DNA of 12,880 nucleotides. It comes from CAZAMT01 sp964486145. Lineage in GTDB: Bacteria; Bacteroidota; Bacteroidia; Bacteroidales; JAAAOM01. Below are positions 1-7,791 of the stretch, one piece after another. Positions within the stretch are counted from its first letter, which is position 1; each line of letters starts with the position of its first letter. The stretch covers positions 1 to 12,880 of the forward strand of contig CAZAMT010000101.1 in assembly GCA_964486145.1 (NCBI GenBank), in the 5' to 3' direction. The notes beneath the pieces are model-generated. The model was not told the DNA's origin, searched no databases, and saw only the letters and a program-made list of their open reading frames with translations. The translations under genes were made by a program, and so were the position numbers.

Positions 1-26
1 TAAACAATCACTTTTGTTAATGAAGA

Positions 27-1409
27 TCAGCATGAAGATTGATAAGTTCTACAGTCAATCTCATATTTTTTCATGAAATCCACCACCTTTTTGTCCAGGT
101 ATTTATCTCTTACGGGTCGATACATCATGCCGTTGGCTGCTGTATCATCCTTAAACATCTTTTTTTGTTCATCCCAATGTAATTTCCGGCCAAGTTTCAT
201 GGCCAACAACCCCATGTTGGTGAGGCGATAAACATTATGTCCTACTTCCATGGGTTCCAGAGAAGGCCTGTTTTCAATAATGGAATTAATAAAATCCTCT
301 TTATCTGTCAGTACATTTTTGTAGCTGTCAGCATAATCTTCTTTTAAAATTGCAGCATCACTGGCTTCCAAATCCTTATTAAAGGTTGCTTTGATCCATC
401 CATTGTCACCAATAAACTTCACATATGGATCATCAATGATGAATTCGATGATTGTATTATCGGCAAACTCATAGGTTAAATTAAATGAATCCACTGTATT
501 CCAAAGCCCCTTGGTAAAGGTTCCTGTCCCTTCCACGGATATCGGGCATTCATTTTCCTTATCTATGCCCCATAATGCAATGTCAATCAAATGTGCACCC
601 CAGTTCGTAATCATGCCGTTGCAATAGTCGTCAATGCGCATCCAGCCCGGGCGAACATCATAGGTATAGGGGGCATGAACCCTTTTTTCGGTATAAGGAG
701 CAGGAAATGCCGGTCCCAACCACATATCGTAATCCAGTTCATCGGGCACATCCATGATGGGTTGAGGACCAGGAGCTGACCCGTTTAAGGGCGCCGGAAC
801 ACCTACAATTACCTTCTTCACCCTGCCAATTGAATTTTCCCGTAACAATCCTACTGCTTTGGAGAAATAGGATTTGGTACGAAACTCACTATCCAGGCGG
901 TGATGTACGTTATTTTCATTCAAAGCATCAACAAGTGCCTGCCCATGATTGATACAAACGGTAAGCGCTTTTTCCATGCTTACATGTTTACCTTCCATGG
1001 CTGCAGCAATACCATGCGGAACATGCCAGTGATCCTGGGATGAAACCATAACGGCATCCACATCCTTATTGGCAATTAACTCACGGTAATCTTTATAGGA
1101 TTGAACTCCTTTGTAGGTTCCACTGCGCTGTTCTGAGTAATAATCATTGGTTATTTTTGCAGCTTGCTCCATGCGCCAGTGATCGGGATCATTGAGAGCA
1201 ATTACCCTTACATTGTCCATTGCGAGAAACTGTTTCAAATTCACTCGAATGGCCTGTCTCCCGGTAGCAATCATTCCAACGTTAATTTGATTGGAAGGGG
1301 CTGTTTTACCAAATACGGAGGATGGTACAATGGCTGGCATTGCAAGAAATGCAGCAGTGGTTGTTGTCATGCTTTTTATAAATGTTCTTCGGTTAGACTC
1401 TTTTTCCAT
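27..1409 (-). CDS. Gfo/Idh/MocA-family oxidoreductase with Tat-like signal
   Basis: Predicted NAD(P)-dependent sugar oxidoreductase of 460 residues. The N-terminus has a twin-arginine-like motif, NRRTFIK (residues 6-12), then a hydrophobic Ala/Thr-rich stretch ending near residue 34, so export in folded form with its cofactor is likely. The Rossmann fold follows from about residue 41. Its glycine loop is degenerate: in GMIATGRQA the usual GxGxxG reads A48-x-G50-x-x-A53. The family EKP motif appears as E146-K147-A148. In the C-terminal domain, NWGAHLIDIALWG (269-281) matches the conserved region holding a probable catalytic His273. The gene is second in a two-gene unit, 28 bp after the PhyH-like gene. 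Family membership is firm. The substrate is unknown, and some secreted relatives act as NAD-dependent glycosidases (GH109), which I cannot exclude. Confidence 0.93.
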   Translation of the reverse strand: MEKESNRRTFIKSMTTTTAAFLAMPAIVPSSVFGKTAPSNQINVGMIATGRQAIRVNLKQFLAMDNVRVIALNDPDHWRMEQAAKITNDYYSEQRSGTYKGVQSYKDYRELIANKDVDAVMVSSQDHWHVPHGIAAAMEGKHVSMEKALTVCINHGQALVDALNENNVHHRLDSEFRTKSYFSKAVGLLRENSIGRVKKVIVGVPAPLNGSAPGPQPIMDVPDELDYDMWLGPAFPAPYTEKRVHAPYTYDVRPGWMRIDDYCNGMITNWGAHLIDIALWGIDKENECPISVEGTGTFTKGLWNTVDSFNLTYEFADNTIIEFIIDDPYVKFIGDNGWIKATFNKDLEASDAAILKEDYADSYKNVLTDKEDFINSIIENRPSLEPMEVGHNVYRLTNMGLLAMKLGRKLHWDEQKKMFKDDTAANGMMYRPVRDKYLDKKVVDFMKKYEIDCRTYQSSC

Positions 1410-1437
1410 TTTTTGAATATTTTGTTTGAAGTATAAG

Positions 1438-2235
1438 CTATTTTATAAAACTGGCATTATCCGAAATACCAGTTGATCCAAATTCCAGCAATTTCTCATC
1501 CGGAATAGTATTAATGGAGGAATAACAAGATGGATGATGTTCCTTGTATGGCTTGTTTCCCATTTTATTAAACGTTGAAATCAACGACCATCGCGGGCTG
1601 TCGCTATTGTTTTTATCGGAACGATGCAACAGGTTTCCGTGGAAAAATAAAGCATCACCCGGCTGAAGTTCAACATAAACCAAATCCAGTCTTTTCAAGG
1701 CTTCATTTACAATTGCCACGTCGGCTCCTTTTTGGTCGCCTGACATTCCATGCTCAATCCTGCCAATGAGGTGCGAACCTTTAATCACCTGCAGGCAGCC
1801 ATTTTCTTCATTTGCTGGTGTGAGTGCAATCATCACACTCATCATGTCCGGATATAAAAACCCATCATGATACCAGTATCCATAATCCTGATGCCACTCC
1901 CAGGCTCCGCCAACTTTTGGTTCCTTTTGCATTAATTTGGTATGAAAATGACAAGGTTCGCCTCCCATCAACAATTCCACTCCCTTTACCATTCGCTCTG
2001 AACGGGTAAAAGCACTGTAAATATTATCATCGAGTGAATACCAAAGCGCCAGCTTAGTAGTGTTACCTTCCTTATCTTTTCGGCCATAGGTGTGTTTTTG
2101 AATCACATTGTCCTGTTGGGATATCTTAAAAAGCGTATCAATTTCATTGGTAGTAAACATGGATTTTACTACTACATATCCATTTTGATTGTAGCTCTTT
2201 TTATCTGTCTGGTTTAAATTTTTGTGTACTCCCAT
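1438..2235 (-). CDS. PhyH-like Fe(II)/2-oxoglutarate-dependent dioxygenase
   Basis: Cytosolic non-haem iron oxygenase of the phytanoyl-CoA dioxygenase (PhyH) family, 265 residues, a normal length for the family, with no signal peptide. The iron-binding facial triad is visible: H115-x-D117 in WEWHQDYGYW and distal His204 in FHGNLLHRSD. Arg215 in SPRWSLISTFN is the likely 2-oxoglutarate carboxylate ligand. The region HFHTKLMQKEP (96-106) just before the HxD motif is typical of the bacterial PhyH group that includes ectoine hydroxylase. Members hydroxylate or oxidatively cleave small molecules using O2 and 2-oxoglutarate, so the pathway needs oxygen. It is first in the unit with the oxidoreductase and divergent from the AraC gene, which probably controls it. 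The substrate cannot be read from the sequence. Confidence 0.93.
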   Translation of the reverse strand: MGVHKNLNQTDKKSYNQNGYVVVKSMFTTNEIDTLFKISQQDNVIQKHTYGRKDKEGNTTKLALWYSLDDNIYSAFTRSERMVKGVELLMGGEPCHFHTKLMQKEPKVGGAWEWHQDYGYWYHDGFLYPDMMSVMIALTPANEENGCLQVIKGSHLIGRIEHGMSGDQKGADVAIVNEALKRLDLVYVELQPGDALFFHGNLLHRSDKNNSDSPRWSLISTFNKMGNKPYKEHHPSCYSSINTIPDEKLLEFGSTGISDNASFIK

Positions 2236-2341
2236 TCATAGTAAAATTAAAACCTTCATTCAATTGCAAGTACCACGCTTAAACGAGGGTTAAAAAATGC
2301 ATTTAAAAATAAGCATTATTGTATAAACAATCTATTGTTTT

Positions 2342-2351
2342 ATTTGCAAAT
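2342..2351. promoter_or_regulatory. 10-bp perfect palindrome between -33 and -7 elements
   Basis: ATTTGCAAAT is a perfect palindrome lying between the proposed -33 and -7 elements of the araC-type promoter. Related TTGCA sequences recur nearby at 2265-2269, 2365-2369 and 2396-2400. A protein bound here would block the araC promoter, so this is a candidate operator, perhaps for autoregulation. The region is very AT-rich, so chance is a real alternative. Confidence 0.3.
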
Positions 2352-2359
2352 TACAATGG

Positions 2360-2367
2360 TATCTTTG
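2360..2367 (+). promoter_or_regulatory. Candidate -7 box of the araC-type gene
   Basis: TATCTTTG is an exact match to the Bacteroidota -7 consensus TAnnTTTG. ATTG at 2334-2337 lies 22 bases upstream as an approximate -33 element, slightly farther than usual. Transcription would start around 2374, leaving a leader of about 36 nt before the ATG at 2411. Position and match make this the best-supported promoter in the window. Confidence 0.6.
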
Positions 2368-2397
2368 CATATCAAATCTGTTTTTTCAGTTTAATTG

Positions 2398-2405
2398 CAA
2401 ACGTA
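2398..2405 (-). promoter_or_regulatory. Candidate -7 box for the PhyH/oxidoreductase unit
   Basis: Read on the minus strand, this is TACGTTTG, an exact match to the Bacteroidota -7 consensus TAnnTTTG. About 22 bases upstream lies CTTTT (minus strand, near 2428-2432), a poor match to the -33 TTTG element. Transcription would start near 2391, giving a leader of about 155 nt before the ATG at 2235. It would overlap the araC promoter region face to face. An 8-base motif with two free positions can occur by chance in AT-rich DNA. Confidence 0.4.
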
Positions 2406-2410
2406 AAATT

Positions 2411-3271
2411 ATGCTACCTCGTTATTTAAAAGTCATACCACCAGAAAATTCCTCCATACATGTTCGGGATGAGAATTGTTCTTATTTTGATAATCCCTGG
2501 CACTTTCACCCGGAACTGGAAATAAACTATATTCTGAAAAGTAAAGGTACCCGGTTTGTGGGTGATAATATAGGCCATTTTATTCCCGGTGATTTGATAT
2601 TATTGGGTCCAAACCTTCCACATTACTGGAAAAATGATGCTACATATTATGATAAGAATAAGCAACAGCCATCGAGGGCCATTGTAGTCCGGTTTAACCG
2701 TCATTTTCTTGGAACGGAACAACATCAAATTCCCGAAATGAAATCCATGGAACACTTATTTGACAATGCGAAAAGAGGGATTCAATTTCATGGAGAAACA
2801 CAAAAAATAAAAAGAACAATCCAACAGCTAATTAAAACGGAGGGACTTGAAAGAATGATTCTTTTTTTAAAAGTGTTGGATTTAATGGCCAAACACCATG
2901 AATTTACCTTCCTGTCAAGTGAAGGATTTATGAGTTCGATACGTCCCAGTCATGAAAAACGAATGAATGACGTATACGATTTTATTACAAATAATTTTAT
3001 GCATGAAATCAGTTTAAAAAATGTTGCAGACAAAGCACATATGAATCCAACCTCCTTTTCCCGGTATTTCAAGCAGTCTACCGGTAAATCCTTAACCACT
3101 TTTTTGCATGACATCCGTATTGGATACGCATGCAAGCTTTTGATACAAGGCGAACTGAACATTGCGCAAATTATGTATGAATCTGGCTTCCGTAACCAGG
3201 CATATTTTAACAAAGTTTTTCTTGAAAAAATGAAAGTAACACCCTGGGAATACCGGAAAAAGTATAAATAA
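2411..3271 (+). CDS. AraC-family transcriptional regulator with cupin sensor
   Basis: One-component DNA-binding regulator of 286 residues. The N-terminal cupin domain (about 15-95) shows the metal- or ligand-pocket pattern W30-H31-F-H33-x-E35, followed by PGDLILLGPNLPHYW (59-73), characteristic of AraC proteins that sense small carbohydrates. The C-terminal AraC double helix-turn-helix spans about 185-286. Helix-turn-helix one is around SLKNVADKAHMNPTSFSRYF. Helix-turn-helix two is around IAQIMYESGFRNQAYFNKVF, followed by the usual PWEYRKKY ending. The start at 2411 lies about 44 nt after a good -7 box and precedes the cupin without extra sequence. The gene is divergent from the PhyH unit and converges on the kinase gene 56 bp away. 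It plausibly activates one or both neighbouring minus-strand units, but the sequence does not show which, nor the inducer. Confidence 0.95.
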   Translation: MLPRYLKVIPPENSSIHVRDENCSYFDNPWHFHPELEINYILKSKGTRFVGDNIGHFIPGDLILLGPNLPHYWKNDATYYDKNKQQPSRAIVVRFNRHFLGTEQHQIPEMKSMEHLFDNAKRGIQFHGETQKIKRTIQQLIKTEGLERMILFLKVLDLMAKHHEFTFLSSEGFMSSIRPSHEKRMNDVYDFITNNFMHEISLKNVADKAHMNPTSFSRYFKQSTGKSLTTFLHDIRIGYACKLLIQGELNIAQIMYESGFRNQAYFNKVFLEKMKVTPWEYRKKYK

Positions 3272-3327
3272 GTTAGCAAGGTTTGTTGGAATAGCCCTGG
3301 TTCCCAAAAAATGAAGAGGTTTTTCAG

Positions 3328-4431
3328 CTAATAGCTTCCAATCAACTCATTGATAAACGTTTTTTCCTTCTTCATTTCCCAATAGTACCTAATCTGGCTC
3401 CGTGCCCGAACCATGTTATCATCTGGTTCTGATATACTGTAATAAACATCTCCGTTCAGATAATCGGTCAGGAAACGTATGCCCATGATGTAGGTCATAT
3501 AAAAGGGTGCCAGAGGTAAAAATTCCTTTTCCCGAACGGTTAATGTGGTATTGGTTTCCTGCACATACCCTTCGGTAAAAGCTTTGAAAACCTCCTTGTT
3601 AAAACGGATAAGCTCATGGTTTCTCTCCGACTCACCTTTGGTGTTACAACTTGTTCGTATGGCATCACCATAATCATAATGAATGGCACCAGGCATAACG
3701 GTATCCAAATCAATGATGGCAAACACCTGGTTCTGTTCATCAAATAGCAGGTTATTGATTTTGGTATCATTGTGAATTACCCTTTCAGGAATATTACCGT
3801 TTCGGATCGCTTCATGCAACGGCATCACATAGGTTATTTGCTGTTCAAAAAAATCTATTTCTTTCTGAACCTCTTTTGCCCTGTCCATCACATCCTGGCT
3901 TTTAGCATCAAGAAACTGTGCATAGCGGAATTTCATATTATGAAAATCCGGAATGGTTTTATGTAAATCAGGCCCCGGAAGGTCAGCCAACACCGAAACA
4001 AATGCGCCAAACGCCCTGCCACTGCGGTAAGCCTGGTCGTTGCCAGTAATTTTCTCATAGGATACACCCGGAATGTACGTAGTCAATGTCCAGAATTCAT
4101 TATCAACAAAAACATAAGGCTGATGATCTTTTATCGTTCTCAACGGTATGGTTGTTCTTCTTCCGATGATAAATTCTCCTGAATTCTGCTTATCACTTAG
4201 ATGGCGTGTTACACGATCAATATTATCCATCATTCCGGGAACATTTTTAAAAACGAGATGGTTCTTTCGTTGTAAAAGAAAGTTATTGCCCATACCGGAA
4301 TTAATGCGAAATGTATCATTGATATGCCCTGTATCTATCGCTGTTATTTGATAATCATCGGGTAAATCCGCCACAAACTGTTTCATAATCCATTTCAGCT
4401 TTCCCTGGTTATATTTCTTTCTTAATGTCAT
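3328..4431 (-). CDS. APH-fold sugar kinase, N-acetylhexosamine 1-kinase-like
   Basis: Cytosolic phosphotransferase of 367 residues with the aminoglycoside-phosphotransferase/choline-kinase fold. The catalytic Brenner motif is H220-N-D222-T-K-I-N226, followed by the metal-binding IDLDTVMPG (D241, D243) and YDYGDAIRTS (252-261). The HNDTK / DLDT-MPG / YGD combination is that of N-acetylhexosamine 1-kinases (NahK, lacto-N-biose pathway), which phosphorylate GlcNAc or GalNAc at C1. Aminoglycoside resistance is unlikely in this setting. Database entries for such genes sometimes read 'mucin desulfatase', which the fold does not support. The ATG overlaps the symporter stop codon (TAATG), indicating translational coupling. 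An alternative start at Met16 (MKQFV) would fit the domain equally well. The sugar specificity is inferred. Confidence 0.88.
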   Translation of the reverse strand: MTLRKKYNQGKLKWIMKQFVADLPDDYQITAIDTGHINDTFRINSGMGNNFLLQRKNHLVFKNVPGMMDNIDRVTRHLSDKQNSGEFIIGRRTTIPLRTIKDHQPYVFVDNEFWTLTTYIPGVSYEKITGNDQAYRSGRAFGAFVSVLADLPGPDLHKTIPDFHNMKFRYAQFLDAKSQDVMDRAKEVQKEIDFFEQQITYVMPLHEAIRNGNIPERVIHNDTKINNLLFDEQNQVFAIIDLDTVMPGAIHYDYGDAIRTSCNTKGESERNHELIRFNKEVFKAFTEGYVQETNTTLTVREKEFLPLAPFYMTYIMGIRFLTDYLNGDVYYSISEPDDNMVRARSQIRYYWEMKKEKTFINELIGSY

Positions 4432-6242
4432 TATTTTGATCGATTGAGCTTATCCAGAAGTCGAAACAGGATAATCGTTCCTGAAATTACAATTATTGAT
4501 AATACTATTGAAGCAACCACATGATGGTAAATGATGCTTCCAATGGCAAACAAGGCGCTATAGATGACGATGCAACCGACGAAAACCAATAAAATCTGAA
4601 TGGGCATATTCCATTTTTTTCCTGGAGTTTTTTCAATGATACGTCCTTCATCTTTTGCTTTGGATACCACTTTTTTCCATCCAGGACCTCCGGGCTGCGT
4701 CAACTCATAAAATTTTTCCAGCGTTTTTTGATGTTCCGGTTTCGTGATAAACATAGTAGTTAACCACACTATGGTGGTAGCAGCAACCGCAATAAGCAGT
4801 TTGCTTGTAAACGAATCAAAAAGGTTTGATTGCAATGAAGCGTCGTCAACGCCAAAAACCAAAACAACAGCCATGATGGTTGCAAATACCATGGCTACAA
4901 CCTCCGTCCATGCATTGATTCGCCACCAAAACCATCGAAGAAGATAAATGGCTCCCGAACCTGCACCGGAAAGCAATAAAACATTAAATGCCTGCGTAGC
5001 ATTGTTGAGGAATGTTAATGCAAAAAATCCGGAAACAACCATGAGCAAAACAGTGGTTATCCGTCCGGTAGCAACCAGCTCTTTTTCGCTTGCATCTTTC
5101 TTTATAAAACGGTGGTAAAAGTCGTGAACTACATATGAAGATCCCCAATTAAGGTGCGTTCCAATGGTTGACATGTACGCGGCAATAATTGAAGCAACAA
5201 CCAGTCCTAACCAACCGGGTTGAAGTTTTGACAGCATTACCGGGTAAGCAATGTCATCCTTCAGATAGTTTTCTGCAATGTTCGGAAATTCGTTCCGAAT
5301 GGATTGCAAATCCGGATAAATGATGATGGATGCCATGGCAACGATAATCCACGGCCAGGGTCGCAACGCGTAATGTGCAAAATTAAAAAGCAGGGTTGCT
5401 CCTACCGCATTTTTTTCATCTTTGGCTGATAGCATACGTTGAGCAATGTACCCTCCCCCTCCAGGCTCTGCTCCGGGATACCAAACCGCCCACCACTGCA
5501 CGGCTACCGGAATGATCAGTAAAGGAATGTATACCGATGGATCACTAAAATCAGGCAGAAAACCAGCATTTTCACCCAGTTTTTGAATCATACCATCCAA
5601 ACCGCCAATGGCTTGTACCTCAGGTTGCCTTACTGAAACGATGGCGGCCAGTACTGCTCCGAACATGGCAATCGAATATTGAAAAAAGTCGGCCCATACG
5701 ACTCCTTTCAGGCCACCCATCCCGGCATAAATTACAACAATTACCGAAGCCGAAACAATGACCATCCATGGCTCCAATCCAAACATTATATTGCCAATTT
5801 TTATGGCAGCAAGAGATACAGTTGCCATGATAAGGGTGTTAAAAAATACTCCGAGATAAATAGCTCTAAATCCCCTTAAAAAGGATGCCGCTTTTCCACT
5901 GTAACGTAGCTCATAAAATTCCAAATCAGTCATAACATTGGACCTTCGCCACAAGCGCGCATAAATAAAAACGGTTACCATACCGGTTATCAGAAATGCC
6001 CACCATGCCCAGTTTTTGGCAACGCCTGATTCCCGTACCATACCTGTAACAAGGTTCGGTGTATCCGCTGAAAATGTGCAGGCAACCATCGATATACCAA
6101 GTAGCCACCAGGGCATGCTGCGACCACCAAGGAAAAACTCCGACGTGTTTTTCCCGGCCTGACGGGAAGCCCAATAACCAATGAATAAAACGACACTGAA
6201 AAACGCGGCCAGAATAACCCAGTCAATGACAATAAATCTCAC
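4431..6242 (-). CDS. Sodium:solute symporter (SSS family)
   Basis: Inner-membrane Na+-coupled transporter of 603 residues, the size of the longer sugar-type SSS proteins. The N-terminus IDWVILAAFFSVVLFIGYWA is transmembrane helix 1. SSS signatures include FFLGGRSMPWWLLGISMVA (36-54) and the Na+-site region around S361-H363 after AAYMSTIGTHLNWGSSYVVH. The motif YALRPWPWI (291-299) and the Gly-rich PGAEPGGGGYIAQR (256-269) mark a subgroup common in Bacteroidota and Planctomycetes. A hydrophilic linker (about 500-545) precedes two or more extra C-terminal helices. The start codon is GTG (complement of 6240-6242); no in-frame ATG upstream fits better, and helix 1 begins right after it. The next gene overlaps by one base, so transport and phosphorylation appear coupled. 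A neutral or acetylated sugar freed by the sulfatases is the likely cargo (inference). Confidence 0.94.
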   Translation of the reverse strand: MRFIVIDWVILAAFFSVVLFIGYWASRQAGKNTSEFFLGGRSMPWWLLGISMVACTFSADTPNLVTGMVRESGVAKNWAWWAFLITGMVTVFIYARLWRRSNVMTDLEFYELRYSGKAASFLRGFRAIYLGVFFNTLIMATVSLAAIKIGNIMFGLEPWMVIVSASVIVVIYAGMGGLKGVVWADFFQYSIAMFGAVLAAIVSVRQPEVQAIGGLDGMIQKLGENAGFLPDFSDPSVYIPLLIIPVAVQWWAVWYPGAEPGGGGYIAQRMLSAKDEKNAVGATLLFNFAHYALRPWPWIIVAMASIIIYPDLQSIRNEFPNIAENYLKDDIAYPVMLSKLQPGWLGLVVASIIAAYMSTIGTHLNWGSSYVVHDFYHRFIKKDASEKELVATGRITTVLLMVVSGFFALTFLNNATQAFNVLLLSGAGSGAIYLLRWFWWRINAWTEVVAMVFATIMAVVLVFGVDDASLQSNLFDSFTSKLLIAVAATTIVWLTTMFITKPEHQKTLEKFYELTQPGGPGWKKVVSKAKDEGRIIEKTPGKKWNMPIQILLVFVGCIVIYSALFAIGSIIYHHVVASIVLSIIVISGTIILFRLLDKLNRSK

Positions 6243-6273
6243 AATGAATCTTTTTTAGTACCACTATTAGTCT

Positions 6274-6296
6274 GAACCATTGTTACATTACGGTTC
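6274..6296. promoter_or_regulatory. Inverted repeat in the symporter leader
   Basis: GAACC (6274-6278) and GGTTC (6292-6296) form a 5-bp inverted repeat spaced by 13 bases. Almost at its centre is TGT-T-ACA (6281-6287). It sits between the candidate -7 box at 6306-6313 and the symporter start codon. It may be an operator or a small RNA stem. No T-run follows it on the minus strand, so it is not a convincing terminator. Confidence 0.3.
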
Positions 6297-6305
6297 GCTT
6301 TTAAA

Positions 6306-6313
6306 CAAAAATA
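6306..6313 (-). promoter_or_regulatory. Candidate internal -7 box for symporter-kinase
   Basis: On the minus strand this reads TATTTTTG, an exact TAnnTTTG match, placed in the 80-bp gap between the iduronate-2-sulfatase-like gene and the symporter. Transcription would start near 6299, with a leader of about 57 nt before the GTG at 6242. I find no TTTG at the expected -33 distance, so the promoter is unproven. It would let the symporter and kinase be expressed separately from the sulfatases. Confidence 0.38.
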
Positions 6314-6322
6314 ATCATTCCT

Positions 6323-7777
6323 TTAATTGTTTATCCTTCGATCTACAAAAAAGTCATCACCCCAGTTGGCGCGAAGTTTTTTGCTCAATTCCTGCACTTT
6401 CTCGCTGTATTCCGGATTTTCTGCCAGGTTGTTTAATTCAAGTGGATCAATCGCGTGGTCAAACAACATGCGGGCCCTCACCTCATTATTTTCATCAAGC
6501 CATTCCGTATAAAACAACGTTCCTTCGATGTAGGTTACCCCATCATGAAACTTGGAGACAGCAAAGTTTTTTTGTCTTGGCTCATTCTTCATCAGAGGAA
6601 CCAGGCTTTCTCCATCCGTGTGTTCCGGCACAGGCAAACCAGCCAGTTCGCACAAGGTAGGATAGATATCCACAAATTCGGTTACATTATCCGTTCGTTC
6701 TCCATTTGTCTGCCCGGGTACTTTTAGGATCATCGGGACATGGAGCGAAGATTCAAAATTACAATGCTTACACCAAAGTTTATGATCTCCAAGATTCCAG
6801 CCGTGATCGCCCCAAAGGATAACGATTGTATTGTTTTCCAGTTCAAGTTCTTCCAGCGCATTTAATACTTTACCTATTTGGGCATCGGTGTAGCTGACAC
6901 AGGCATAATAACCATGGATAAGTTTGTTGGCCAATTCATTGGAAACAGGACCTTTCGGGGGTACCCCCGAATAATGGCGCAGCTCGCCAAAATTATGAAA
7001 GGCAGCATCAGGGGTCGATTCAGGTTGAATATAGTTTGGAGGCAGGGATATTTGGGTTGAATCGTACATATTCCAATATTTTTTAGGCGCATTGAAAGGC
7101 AGGTGCGGTTTCAAATATCCAACCGCCAGGAAGAAAGGTTGCCCGTTTGATTTTAACTTCTTTAAGTCCCGTATTGCTTTTTCAGCAGTTTTTCCATCCC
7201 GGTAAACGGTATCATGTACATCAGCATCTTCGTACGGGTAGCCCCTGACCCCATCCATGGTATCCAAACGGATATTCTGCGGTTTTACATATCCCCTGCC
7301 ACTTGCACTTGAGGAGGGTGGATGACCCCAGATTTCGTCCCATGCTTCCACATCATCATCGTCATGGTGGTATATTTTCCCATTTGATATGGTTGTATAA
7401 CCATGATTTTTAAAATGTCTTGGTAGAGAAGTGATGCCCGGATAATCTTCATCAAGGTAGGTACTGTAGCCTAAAAACCGGTACCTGCCCGGACGAACAC
7501 CCGACATCAAACTGGCCCTTGAAGCACCACATACCGGTACGTTGCAGTAAGTACGCTCAAAAACAACACTTTCTGATGCCAGTTTGTCGAGGGATGGTGA
7601 TTTAATATGGGTCTGTCCGTAAAAGTTTAATTCAGGACGCAAATCATCCACGGAAATGAAAAGGATATTGGGTGGTGCGGTTTCATTGTTGCTTATATCA
7701 CTTTTTTTAAGACCGCAACCTGAAACCAACATACCAATAACTATTGCTACCAGCAGAGAATATTTTCTTTTGCCCAT
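6323..7777 (-). CDS. Sulfatase lipoprotein, iduronate-2-sulfatase-like
   Basis: Type I (formylglycine) sulfatase of 484 residues. The signal peptide ends in a lipobox, LVSGC, with lipidated Cys21, so it is exported and membrane-anchored. The sulfatase signature is C83-G-A-S-R87; Cys83 must be converted to formylglycine by a maturase not present here. Metal ligands are D44-D45 (ISVDDLRPEL) and D324-H325 (GDHGWNLGDH). Other active-site residues are K134 and H137 (SNGKIYHH), H225 (YLKPHLPF) and probably K337. GYLKPHLPFNAPKKYW and GDHGWNLG closely follow human iduronate-2-sulfatase, placing it in that subfamily, whose bacterial members remove 2-O-sulfate from uronic acids or other sugars. The gene begins 14 bp after the preceding sulfatase stop, so the two are surely co-transcribed. 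The exact sulfate position is not predictable. Confidence 0.93.
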   Translation of the reverse strand: MGKRKYSLLVAIVIGMLVSGCGLKKSDISNNETAPPNILFISVDDLRPELNFYGQTHIKSPSLDKLASESVVFERTYCNVPVCGASRASLMSGVRPGRYRFLGYSTYLDEDYPGITSLPRHFKNHGYTTISNGKIYHHDDDDVEAWDEIWGHPPSSSASGRGYVKPQNIRLDTMDGVRGYPYEDADVHDTVYRDGKTAEKAIRDLKKLKSNGQPFFLAVGYLKPHLPFNAPKKYWNMYDSTQISLPPNYIQPESTPDAAFHNFGELRHYSGVPPKGPVSNELANKLIHGYYACVSYTDAQIGKVLNALEELELENNTIVILWGDHGWNLGDHKLWCKHCNFESSLHVPMILKVPGQTNGERTDNVTEFVDIYPTLCELAGLPVPEHTDGESLVPLMKNEPRQKNFAVSKFHDGVTYIEGTLFYTEWLDENNEVRARMLFDHAIDPLELNNLAENPEYSEKVQELSKKLRANWGDDFFVDRRINN

Positions 7778-7791
7778 GGCTCCGTAGGATT

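Noticed and set aside
1..26. AACAA / TTGTT hairpin after the oxidoreductase gene
   Set aside because: The 5-bp AT-rich stem has a mismatch and the window edge cuts the context, so it cannot be called a terminator.
3286..3307. Hairpin TTGGAA / TTCCCAA between the convergent AraC and kinase genes as a terminator
   Set aside because: The stem is short with a bulge and no T-run follows on either strand in the right place. Termination probably occurs here, but this signal is not convincing.
3328..4431. Kinase read as an aminoglycoside-resistance gene or 'mucin desulfatase'
   Set aside because: Motifs match sugar 1-kinases of the APH fold. There is no sulfatase signature, and coupling to a symporter argues for sugar metabolism.
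6280..6660. 126-codon plus-strand open frame reaching into the 80-bp gap
   Set aside because: It is mostly antisense to the C-terminal part of the iduronate-2-sulfatase-like gene. The composition is unusual and no domain is recognisable.
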